In this document: positions 1-7,071 of the stretch, one piece after another
Position numbering within the stretch: position 1 is the first letter of the stretch
How the letters are laid out: each line of letters begins with the position of its first letter
From: Streptomyces geranii
GTDB lineage: Bacteria > Actinomycetota > Actinomycetes > Streptomycetales > Streptomycetaceae
Assembly: GCF_002954775.1 (NCBI RefSeq)
Contig: NZ_PJME01000005.1
Span: 248,001 to 312,000 of the forward strand
Direction of reading: 5' to 3'
Length of the DNA: 64,000 nucleotides
Program-made: the position numbers and the translations under genes
The notes under the pieces: generated by a model
The model's database searches: none
The model's input: the letters and a program-made list of their open reading frames with translations, nothing else
Told to the model about the DNA's origin: nothing

Positions 1-28
1 CTGGTCCGAATGGATCCGCGTCGTGCAT
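1..28 (-). CDS. Probable start of conservon GTPase CvnD (partial)
   Basis: Only nine codons are inside the window (M-H-D-A-D-P-F-G-P). An ATG sits directly after the TAG stop of the DUF742 gene on the same strand, which is where the Ras/Rab-like GTPase gene cvnD normally follows cvnC in Streptomyces conservons. The assignment rests on gene order alone; no GTPase motif is visible because the reading frame runs off the window edge. Confidence 0.45.
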
Positions 29-442
29 CTACAGCGCCCTCAGTCCTTCGATCACCTCGCGCAGGATGCGTTCGTCGGGCAGTTGGGCGGGCGGCACCGG
101 GCGGCTGACCGTGACACGGCCCAGCTCCAGGAGGTCGCCGAGCAGCACCCGCACCACCCCTACGAGGAGGTCGGCGCCCGCGGCGAGTTCGGCGACGGAC
201 TGTGTCTCCGTACGGCACAGGTCGACGAGGGCCCGGTGTTCGGGGCCGAGCGCGGTGTCGTCGTCCGGGTCGGGTGCGCCCGGGTCGAGTGTGACGAGCG
301 CGATCAGGTCGAAGCGCACTCCTGTGGGGCCGGCCTTGGTGCGTCCGCCCGTCATGGCGTACGGGCGGACAAGGGGGCCGGCCTCGTTGTCGTACCACTG
401 GCTGCCCGGCTCCCGCGGGGTGCCTGTCGTGTCCTCGGTCAT
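29..442 (-). CDS. DUF742 family protein (conservon CvnC)
   Basis: About 137 residues. The conserved DUF742 core is visible: an N-terminal LVRPYAMTGGRT segment, a central DLC-T-SVAELAA segment and a winged-helix-like C-terminus ending IREVIEGLRAL-like. CvnC proteins are the third gene of conservons, which are thought to form membrane-associated, GPCR-like signalling complexes with a sensor kinase, a Roadblock protein and a small GTPase. The ATG at 442 (MTEDTTG) is chosen because the longer in-frame start at 526 would overlap the preceding Roadblock gene by about 60 bases. It follows that gene on the same strand by 22 bases, so co-transcription is expected. Confidence 0.88.
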   Translation of the reverse strand: MTEDTTGTPREPGSQWYDNEAGPLVRPYAMTGGRTKAGPTGVRFDLIALVTLDPGAPDPDDDTALGPEHRALVDLCRTETQSVAELAAGADLLVGVVRVLLGDLLELGRVTVSRPVPPAQLPDERILREVIEGLRAL

Positions 443-464
443 CCGCGTGGACCGCCCTCCTGCC

Positions 465-902
465 TCATCCGGCGGCGGGCGGGCGCGCTGCGGCGCGCGG
501 CGCCGTGTGGAGGTGCTCGCCCACACGTTTGACCAGTCGGGCCATCTCGTAGGCCACCAGGCCTATGTCGGCGGTCACCGCGGTGAGGACCGCGAGGCAG
601 GAGCCGTCGCCCGCGGCGGCGACGAACAGGAAGCCGTCGTCCATCTCCACCATGGTCTGGCGTACGCCCCCGGCGCCGAAGTGGCGGCCGGCGCCCTTGG
701 CGAGGCTGTGGAAGCCGGAGGCGACCGCGGCGAGGTGTTCCGCGTCCTCGCGCCGGAGATCGCTGGATGCGCCGACGGCGAGGCCGTCGTTGGACAGCAC
801 TACCGCGTGCCGGACCTCGGTGACGCGCAGGACCATGTCGTCCAGCAGCCAGTCGAGTTCGCCGGACCGCCGGTCTGCCCTCGTGCTCGGGTCCTTGATC
901 AT
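465..902 (-). CDS. Roadblock/LC7 domain protein (conservon CvnB)
   Basis: A 145-residue protein covering one Roadblock/LC7 domain (about residues 12-105), with the family's LDWLLDDMV start, the VVLSNDGLAVGAS strand and the GDGSCLAVLTA strand. In conservons this protein acts as a dimeric adaptor, probably a GTPase-activating partner of CvnD. Its ATG overlaps the stop of the upstream kinase in an ATGA arrangement (899-902), so translation is coupled. The Ala/Pro-rich C-terminal tail after about residue 125 lies outside the domain and looks disordered. Confidence 0.92.
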   Translation of the reverse strand: MIKDPSTRADRRSGELDWLLDDMVLRVTEVRHAVVLSNDGLAVGASSDLRREDAEHLAAVASGFHSLAKGAGRHFGAGGVRQTMVEMDDGFLFVAAAGDGSCLAVLTAVTADIGLVAYEMARLVKRVGEHLHTAPRAAARPPAAG

Positions 903-3427
903 GCGCGGTCTCCTTCGCTGCTGTCTCTGCCCGTGTCGGTGCCCGGGGCGGCTCCGTGGCCGGGTGTCCGGCCGCCGCCGCGCGCCCAGCCGTCGCGGTA
1001 GGCCGCCATACGGTCGCGTACGGCTTCGGGGGTGCGCTTGTCCTCGCTCCGGGAGTCCGCCGTCCGGGCGGGGTCCTCGGGGCGCTGGTCGCGCAGTTGG
1101 GGGGCGAGGTTCGCCTGCCTGACGCGTCGCGGGAGGTCGTCGGACTCCTCCGCGTCGCCGGGGTCCTCGGGCGGTCGGTGCAGCCGCAAGGCGGTGACTC
1201 CTGGCGGTGGGGGTTCGGGGGCGGTCCTGGCCGGGGCGGGCGCGGGAGCCACCAGTGCGGGACGGTCCGCGGAGGCCCGGACGGGTTCCTGTGGCGGCGC
1301 GGCGGGCACGCGCGCGTACTCGCGTTCCACGGCTCGTTCCCGGTCCATCGCGGCGCGCGGGGCGCGTTCGGCCGCGCCGCTGTGCAGGAGTGCCGTGGGC
1401 AGCAGGACGACCGCGGTGGTGCCGCCGTAGGGCGAGGTGCGCAGATGGACCTTGATGTCGTGCCGTGCGGCGAGCCTGCTGACCACGAAGAGGCCGAGCC
1501 GGTCGCTGTCGAACAGGTCGAGCGCCTCGGACTGTTCGATGCGCCGGTTGGCCTCGGCGAGGGTCTCCTTGCCCATCCCGAGTCCCCGGTCCTCGACCTC
1601 CACGGCGTAGCCGTTGCCGACCGGTTCGCCGGTGATGCGCACCCTGGTGTGCGGGGGTGAGAACTGGGCGGCGTTCTCGACGATCTCGGCCAGGAGGTGC
1701 GTGAGGTCGGCGACGGCGGCGCCGGAGACGGACGCCTCGGGGAACTGGCGCACCTCCACGCGCGCGTAGTCCTCGACCTCGGAGACGGCGGCGCGGACGA
1801 CGTTCGTCAGGGAGACCGGCATGCGCCAGGCCCGGCCGGGTGCGGCTCCGGAGAGGATGATCAGGCTCTCGGCGTGGCGCCGCATACGGGTGGTGAGGTG
1901 GTCGAGCCGGAACAGGTCGCTGAGTTCGTTCGGGTCGTCGGACCTGCGCTCCATGCTGTCGAGGAGGTTCAGCTGGCGGTGCACGAGGATCTGGCTGCGG
2001 CGGGCGAGGTTGACGAAGACGCCCGAGATGCCGCTGGCGAGTTCCGCGCGTTCCACGGCGGCGCGCAGGGCGGCACGGTGCACGGTGCCGAGGGCTTCGG
2101 CGACCTGCTCGGTCTCGTCCTCGGCGGGCGGACCTGGGGGCGCTTCCGCGCGGATGTCGATCTCTTCGCCCGCGCGCAGCTTCAGCATGGCCTGCGGGAG
2201 TTTGTGGCGGGCGATCTCCAGGGCGCTGTTGCGCAGGCTCACCAGCTCGACGACGAGTCCGCGTCCGATGCGTACGGAGATCACCAGGGACGCGGCGACG
2301 GCGGCGAGACCGAACAGCACCGCCGCTCCGGCGGGGCTGAGCAGGCCCCGGGTGAACGGGTCGGCCCGGTCGGCGACGTCACGGCCCGCGGCCACCTCGA
2401 TGGCCCGCATACCGCCTTGCACGCGTGCGTGTGCCTTGGTCCAGGTGTCCTCGGGTGCGGCGGCCATCGCCTTGGCGCCGGGGCGGGCGCCGAGCACCTT
2501 GTCCTCGACGGTGGCCAGGGCCGCGTACGCGCCGCCTGCCGCGACCTCCTGCCAGGTGGCCCGTTCGGGGCCGCGCAGGTCCGGGGCGGTGGCTTCGACG
2601 AGGCTGCGGCGGGTGTCGACGGCTCCGGTGAACAGCCGCAGCCGCTGCCCGTCGAGGCGCCCGGCGAGCCGCGCCCCGGCGAGTACGGCGTCCTCCTGGG
2701 CCAGCGACTCTCCCGCGCGGGCGAATTCGAGCAGTACGCGCGCGTCGGAGCCGAGTTCGGCGTCCTGGATGCCGGTGAGCGCGCCGCCCACGGCGAAGGC
2801 CGCGGAGATCGTCCTGGTGTACCGCGTATACGTCTCGGCCCATCCGGTACGGCGGTCGAGCACCGAGGTGCGCAGCGTGCGCAGTTGTTCGACGTCGGCG
2901 ACGAAGGTCTCCAGACGGTCCGCGACCCCGGCGGGCAGTTCCTCGCCGTCGGCGACGGTGTTGTGGTCGCCGAGGCGCAGCTTCGCCACGGCCCGGTCGG
3001 TGCGCTCGCCGAGCGTCCTGAGGTCGATGCCGGGGCCGGCGGCCGGATCGGTGGCGAGGCGTACGGCGGCCACGCGCTCGGCCTGGAGCGCGGCGACGGC
3101 GGCGGCGACCGGGGCCCGCACCTGGGAGTCGACGCGCTGCAACTGGCGCAGCCGGGCGACGTCCTGGGCCGTGGTGACGGTGGCGTACGCCCACAGTGCG
3201 AGCAGGGAGACGACCGGCACCATCAGCAGGCAGACGATCTTGGCGCGGACGGTTCCGGGCCGTATGCGCCGTCGCCCCACGCGCGCGGGTGCCTCGTCGG
3301 ACGGGTCGCCGAAGGGGTCTTCGGAGCCCTCGTCGGCCGGCGGACCGGCGTGTGCGCGGCGTCCGCGCACCGGGGGCGGGGGCGCCGTCCCGGCGTCGGT
3401 TGTCGGGGTTCTACGGGGTGTACGCAT
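899..3427 (-). CDS. NIT-domain sensor histidine kinase-like protein (conservon CvnA)
   Basis: A large membrane sensor. A transmembrane segment near residues 65-85 is followed by an extracytoplasmic NIT-type (nitrate/nitrite-sensing) all-alpha region to about residue 360, a second transmembrane helix near 370-390, and a cytoplasmic kinase part. The ATP-binding domain shows an N box (EIVENAAQFSPP), a G1-like box (DRGLGMG) and a C-terminal GGTTAVVLLP strand. Pro-rich sequence extends to the C-terminus. Proteins of this class are CvnA, the first gene of conservons. ATG 3427 is preferred over ATG 3442 because GAGGAGG lies just ahead of it. It is coupled by a 4-base overlap to the Roadblock gene. 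Confidence 0.9.
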   Translation of the reverse strand: MRTPRRTPTTDAGTAPPPPVRGRRAHAGPPADEGSEDPFGDPSDEAPARVGRRRIRPGTVRAKIVCLLMVPVVSLLALWAYATVTTAQDVARLRQLQRVDSQVRAPVAAAVAALQAERVAAVRLATDPAAGPGIDLRTLGERTDRAVAKLRLGDHNTVADGEELPAGVADRLETFVADVEQLRTLRTSVLDRRTGWAETYTRYTRTISAAFAVGGALTGIQDAELGSDARVLLEFARAGESLAQEDAVLAGARLAGRLDGQRLRLFTGAVDTRRSLVEATAPDLRGPERATWQEVAAGGAYAALATVEDKVLGARPGAKAMAAAPEDTWTKAHARVQGGMRAIEVAAGRDVADRADPFTRGLLSPAGAAVLFGLAAVAASLVISVRIGRGLVVELVSLRNSALEIARHKLPQAMLKLRAGEEIDIRAEAPPGPPAEDETEQVAEALGTVHRAALRAAVERAELASGISGVFVNLARRSQILVHRQLNLLDSMERRSDDPNELSDLFRLDHLTTRMRRHAESLIILSGAAPGRAWRMPVSLTNVVRAAVSEVEDYARVEVRQFPEASVSGAAVADLTHLLAEIVENAAQFSPPHTRVRITGEPVGNGYAVEVEDRGLGMGKETLAEANRRIEQSEALDLFDSDRLGLFVVSRLAARHDIKVHLRTSPYGGTTAVVLLPTALLHSGAAERAPRAAMDRERAVEREYARVPAAPPQEPVRASADRPALVAPAPAPARTAPEPPPPGVTALRLHRPPEDPGDAEESDDLPRRVRQANLAPQLRDQRPEDPARTADSRSEDKRTPEAVRDRMAAYRDGWARGGGRTPGHGAAPGTDTGRDSSEGDRA

Positions 3428-3475
3428 GGCCTCCTCGCTCATGTGGTTCTGGCCCGCCGCGGCGGGTGCGCGCCC

Positions 3476-4252
3476 CTAGTGGGCGGCGACGCTCTCGGCC
3501 GGTCGCTGGGCGGACGCGGATGCCTCGCGTTCCCCAGCCGTCGGCGACAGGGCGACGAACGCCGAGGTCAGGAAGAGATAGGACCCGAGGCCGACGGCGA
3601 GGGGGAAGATGAACTGCATCGCCGTGGCCCCGGGCAGCACCTCGCCGGAGGGCGTGACGTGCACGCGCACCGCGAGCATCCCGGTGTAGTGCATGCTGCT
3701 GACCGCCGCGCCCATGACGAGCGAGGCGACGGTGACCGCGAGCGGCGACTTGATGTTCAGCGCCGCCCAGAGCGCCGCGGTGGCCGCGACGACGGCGATC
3801 ACCACGGAGAGCGCGACGAGCGCGGGGTCGTAGGTCACGTCGCCGTGCAGCCGTACCGCGGCCATGCCGAGGTAGTGCATGCTCGCCACGCCCAGTCCCG
3901 TGGTGAGTCCGCCGACGAACAGCGCGCGGGCGCGGTCCTGCCCGTAGCCGACGGCAAAGACCCCGGCGGAGACGACGGCGACGGCGACGAGGAGGCTGAG
4001 GATGGTGAGCGGCACGTTGTAGCGGATGTCGGTGCCGCCGACGCTGAAACCCAGCATCGCCACGAAGTGCATGGTCCAGATGCCGGTGCCGATCGCGGAG
4101 GCCGCGGTGACGAGCCAGTTGCGGCGCGAGCGCCCGGTCGCGGCGAGCGCCCGCACGGTGCAGCGCAGCCCGAGGGCGGCGCCTATGCAGGCCATGACGT
4201 ATGACAGTGCGGGGGTCAGCCAGCCGAAGGCCGCGTGGTCCAAGTGTCCCAT
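3476..4252 (-). CDS. MHYT-domain integral membrane protein
   Basis: A 258-residue, seven-helix membrane protein with three copies of the MHYT signature at the ends of helices: WTMHFVAM, SMHYLGM and SMHYTGM. These motifs are thought to coordinate copper and sense diatomic gases such as oxygen, CO or NO. In many bacteria the MHYT domain is fused to GGDEF/EAL or kinase outputs; here it stands alone and ends in a short hydrophilic tail, as is common in Streptomyces. The start is set at ATG 4252 (MGHLDH); a GTG two codons upstream is possible. It is 34 bases upstream of the conservon kinase gene on the same strand. Confidence 0.9.
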   Translation of the reverse strand: MGHLDHAAFGWLTPALSYVMACIGAALGLRCTVRALAATGRSRRNWLVTAASAIGTGIWTMHFVAMLGFSVGGTDIRYNVPLTILSLLVAVAVVSAGVFAVGYGQDRARALFVGGLTTGLGVASMHYLGMAAVRLHGDVTYDPALVALSVVIAVVAATAALWAALNIKSPLAVTVASLVMGAAVSSMHYTGMLAVRVHVTPSGEVLPGATAMQFIFPLAVGLGSYLFLTSAFVALSPTAGEREASASAQRPAESVAAH

Positions 4253-4395
4253 GACCACGGGACGCTAGTGGGGGCACGGGAGCACGAAGGGGGCGCATTT
4301 CGAAAGGTAGTGAAATATGACAGGTAACTGGGTCTGAACGATCGCGTCCCGCTCGAACCTGTGCGCCATGGGATGGTTCGCGCCCGTGCGGGATC

Positions 4396-5085
4396 ATGCG
4401 GAACATGAGCGACGACCACACGCGTGTCCAGGAGTTCTTCACCACCCGCGCGGCCGACTGGGACCGCAGGTTCCCCGACGACGGGCCCGCCTACGCCGCC
4501 GCGGTCGCCGAACTGAGGCTGGGCGAGGGCGCCCGGGTGCTCGACGCGGGCTGCGGCACCGGGCGGGCCCTGACGCCGCTGCGGGCCGCCGTGGGGCCCT
4601 CGGGAGTGGTCCTGGGCGCGGACCTGACTCCGGCCATGCTGGAGGCCGCCGCAGCAGCCGGACGTGGCCTGGACGGGCAGTTGCTGCTCGCCGACGTGGC
4701 CGCCCTTCCACTGCGTTCGGAGTCGCTCGACGCCGTGTTCGCGGCGGGCCTGGTCGCGCATCTGCCGCACCCCGCCGAGAACCTGCGGGAACTCGCGCGC
4801 GTGGTGCTCCCCGGCGGCACCCTCGCGCTGTTCCACCCGATCGGCAGAGCCGCGCTGGCCGCCCGGCAGGGCCGGCGGATCACCCCGGAGGATCTGCGCG
4901 CGGAGGCCAACCTCGGTCCGCTGCTGGCCCGTTCCGGGTGGCGCATGACGTCGTACGTGGACGAGGACGCCCGGTTCCTGGCACTGGCCGTCCGGCCGGT
5001 CCGACCCGGGCCGTCAACGGCGGACGGGGCGCTTCACCGTCACACGCCCTCTTCTGCCACCGGAACTCCGACCCTACGTTGGTAG
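4396..5085 (+). CDS. Class I SAM-dependent methyltransferase
   Basis: A 229-residue soluble protein. The SAM-binding motif I is VLDAGCGTGRAL (about residues 48-60), followed by an acidic motif II strand (VVLGADLTPAML) and the post-motif LPHPAENLRELARVVLPGG region. This is the Methyltransf_11 (UbiE/COQ5-like small-molecule) fold; the substrate cannot be read from the sequence. The ATG at 4405 (MSDDHT) is an equally good start. The C-terminus after about residue 205 is low-complexity. It reads divergently from the MHYT gene. Confidence 0.88.
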   Translation: MRNMSDDHTRVQEFFTTRAADWDRRFPDDGPAYAAAVAELRLGEGARVLDAGCGTGRALTPLRAAVGPSGVVLGADLTPAMLEAAAAAGRGLDGQLLLADVAALPLRSESLDAVFAAGLVAHLPHPAENLRELARVVLPGGTLALFHPIGRAALAARQGRRITPEDLRAEANLGPLLARSGWRMTSYVDEDARFLALAVRPVRPGPSTADGALHRHTPSSATGTPTLRW

Positions 5086-5136
5086 GAGCAGATGAATGAT
5101 CAACCATGGCAACCACACCGGGGGAGGGTGGTCCGC

Positions 5137-5433
5137 ATGTTCGGCGGAATCCATAAGTCGTTCACCAGACTTCTTCATTCGTGGCGCTCCGAGGCGAGCA
5201 CGGGGCAACAGAAGCGCACGCACAACCTGTTCGAGGCCGCTGCCGTGTATGTGTCGGCGTGCGCGGAGGACGACCAGGACCAGATGGACGAGGCCGTGGC
5301 CTGGGTGTCCCCGGAGGCGTTGTCCTTCGGGGTGAACGAGCTGGCTTGCCGTGCCGTCATCGCGCTGGCCAGGGAGCGCGACGAGTCGCCGCGGACGGTG
5401 GCCCGGGACCTCCTGGGACTGCCCGCCGCCTGA
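5137..5433 (+). CDS. Small conserved-looking hypothetical protein
   Basis: About 98 residues with no recognised family. It is soluble and helical, begins MFGGIHKSFTRLL and has an acidic centre (CAEDDQDQMDEAV) and a C-terminal ARERDESPRTVARDLLGL segment. ATG 5137 is preferred because GGGGGAGGG lies 8 bases before it. An upstream ATG at 5092 would add 15 codons with A/T-rich third positions, unlike coding DNA here. It lies 51 bases after the methyltransferase gene, so the two may be co-transcribed. Confidence 0.7.
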   Translation: MFGGIHKSFTRLLHSWRSEASTGQQKRTHNLFEAAAVYVSACAEDDQDQMDEAVAWVSPEALSFGVNELACRAVIALARERDESPRTVARDLLGLPAA

Positions 5434-5569
5434 CCGAAGCGGGTACATCCGGTCGATACCTCCCCCTCCGGTGGGAAAGCAGCAGCTCCGGGTGGGGTGG
5501 GAGTCGTGACAACGGCCTTCCGCTCCGATTAGGGTGCGCGCCGATGGACGAACCGATGGGGAGGCTGGG

Positions 5570-6484
5570 ATGGCAGAGACGGACGAGGAGACCGTCGCCG
5601 CCGAGGACGACGCGCTCTATGTGCTCACGGCGGTTCTGCTGACGCCCGCGCAGTTCCCGAGCGTGCTGGGCGACGACTATCCGGAGGCCTGTGCGGCGCT
5701 GGGCCTCGCGCCTCTCGCCGACGGGTACGGGCTGGTGCTCGGCCAGGACGGCGACGGCGCGCGGTGGACGGTGGTCATCGACGACGTCTCCCTGGTCGCG
5801 GTCGCCGTCGCGTCGTGGGACTGCGGCATGGAGTACGACCTGTCGCCGGAGGAGCGCACGGTCGTCGCCGCCCTGCCCGGCTGGCCTCTCGCGGTGGCCG
5901 TCGCGGCTCCCGATGTGCCCGCCCCGCACGACCCGGGCCCCGAACTCACGGACCGGCCGCCGCTCGCGCCGCCGGACACCACCTCGTGGGGCCCGGCCCA
6001 GCGACGTCTCGGCGCCGACGAGATCGCCCTCCAGTGGGCGACCTGGCGGGAGCAGCTCAGCGAGGACGACTTCGCTCCTCCGGGCGGCAGGGTGACGGCG
6101 CCCGAGGCATCCGAGGGCGAGCCGGACCGGGCCGGGGCGGAACCGGACGGGACCGCGGACGCGGCCGGCTCCGCCCAGGGCGCCGCCGACCCGGCCGAGG
6201 CCATCGTGTCCCGGCCCCGTGCCGGGATCCGGCGGGTCCTCGCGGAGGCACGCGCGTATGTGGAGACGCCGCCGCCCCTCGGCCGGGTCCGCTCGTCCTT
6301 CGCTCCGGGCGACGCGCGGACACTGCGCGCCGACGGTCCGGGCTGGTCAATGGTGGCCAGGACCGATGACATCGCCTTCGTGCTGCTCGACGACGAGCCC
6401 GGAGAGGTGCTGCCGGTGGGCCGGGGCCCGGAGCTGCCCGGTCTCCTCGAAGCGCTCGACAAGATGGCCGTACGCCCCAGCTGA
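5570..6484 (+). CDS. Uncharacterised acidic protein
   Basis: About 304 residues, strongly acidic and cytoplasmic by appearance, with no recognised domain. An N-terminal structured part (about 1-110) is followed by an Ala/Pro/Asp-rich linker (about 150-215) and a C-terminal segment with GWSMVARTDDIAFVLL and a closing PELPGLLEALDKMA helix. The codon pattern is typical of the genome, so it is a real gene. ATG 5570 is chosen over GTG 5534 because GGGAGG is correctly spaced upstream of it. Function unknown. Confidence 0.75.
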   Translation: MAETDEETVAAEDDALYVLTAVLLTPAQFPSVLGDDYPEACAALGLAPLADGYGLVLGQDGDGARWTVVIDDVSLVAVAVASWDCGMEYDLSPEERTVVAALPGWPLAVAVAAPDVPAPHDPGPELTDRPPLAPPDTTSWGPAQRRLGADEIALQWATWREQLSEDDFAPPGGRVTAPEASEGEPDRAGAEPDGTADAAGSAQGAADPAEAIVSRPRAGIRRVLAEARAYVETPPPLGRVRSSFAPGDARTLRADGPGWSMVARTDDIAFVLLDDEPGEVLPVGRGPELPGLLEALDKMAVRPS

Positions 6485-6497
6485 GCCCGCCGCCGAT

Positions 6498-6530
6498 CGC
6501 CGCCCGGACACCTTGTGGTGCCGGGCGGCG
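6498..6530. terminator. Bidirectional hairpin terminator
   Basis: CGCCGCCCGG-A-CACC pairs with GGTG-CCGGGCGGCG across a TTGT loop, giving a 14-bp stem with a single bulged A. It sits between two convergent genes, 14 bases after the + strand stop and ahead of the end of the - strand gene. No T-run follows, which is usual for Streptomyces terminators. Confidence 0.75.
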
Positions 6531-6586
6531 TTCAGCTGATCAGGGCGTCAGGCGGTGCGGTGTGCGCGACTCCCGGTCGCGGCGCC

Positions 6587-6769
6587 TCAGCGGCCGATCT
6601 CCTTGCGGCTGAGGCGGCGCAGCCTGCGCCGCTGTGCGGGGTCCAGGGCGAGATAGGCGGCTGCCGGGACTCCCAGCACTATCAGCAGCGCGGCCCACCA
6701 CGGCAGCCAGATCAACAGGATGAGCCCCGCTGCCACGCCCCCTGCGGCGATCTTCGCGTTCCTCGACAT
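6587..6769 (-). CDS. Small integral membrane protein
   Basis: A 60-residue protein: a short basic N-terminus (MSRNAKIAAGG), two closely spaced hydrophobic helices (about residues 9-45, containing LIWLPWW), then a strongly basic C-terminal tail (PAQRRRLRRLSRKEIGR). The ATG at 6769 has a textbook GAAGGAGG 8 bases upstream, so it is chosen over the 21-codon longer in-frame start. No functional family is recognised; the Arg-rich tail would face the cytoplasm. Confidence 0.75.
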   Translation of the reverse strand: MSRNAKIAAGGVAAGLILLIWLPWWAALLIVLGVPAAAYLALDPAQRRRLRRLSRKEIGR

Positions 6770-6926
6770 GAGTGTCGCCTCCTTCGCGGCCAGTGCCGCT
6801 CTCTGTTCTGAAAACGGGTCCGCGCTTCCCACGGTTCCGGACCGCGACCCTGAGACGTCCCTGAGACGCGACCCCTACTCACCCCTGAGGGGCGGCTCCT
6901 CACTCATACATGTGCCGCAGATGAGG

Positions 6927-6942
6927 GCCGGGCATGCCCGGC
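6927..6942. promoter_or_regulatory. 16-bp perfect palindrome, possible operator
   Basis: GCCGGGCATGCCCGGC is a perfect 16-bp palindrome in the 280-base divergent gap between the small membrane protein (-) and the SNF2 helicase (+). It is about 130-145 bases before the helicase start. Position and symmetry suggest a dimeric regulator site, but no regulator is identified. Confidence 0.3.
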
Positions 6943-7071
6943 AGGAGATGAGACCCGGGCTGAGCCCCTGCCCTCCGACGGCCCGCGGGAGAAGCGGACC
7001 CGGCGCCGGAGTGCTGTACCCTCGGCGATCCGGACCCCCAGTAGTCAAGTTTGAGGAATGCGGCCATCGCT

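Noticed and set aside
1697..4204. 835-codon + strand open frame across the conservon kinase
   Set aside because: It is antisense to a well-supported kinase gene. GC-rich DNA opens long shadow frames, and its Gly/Asp/Val-rich translation has no domain.
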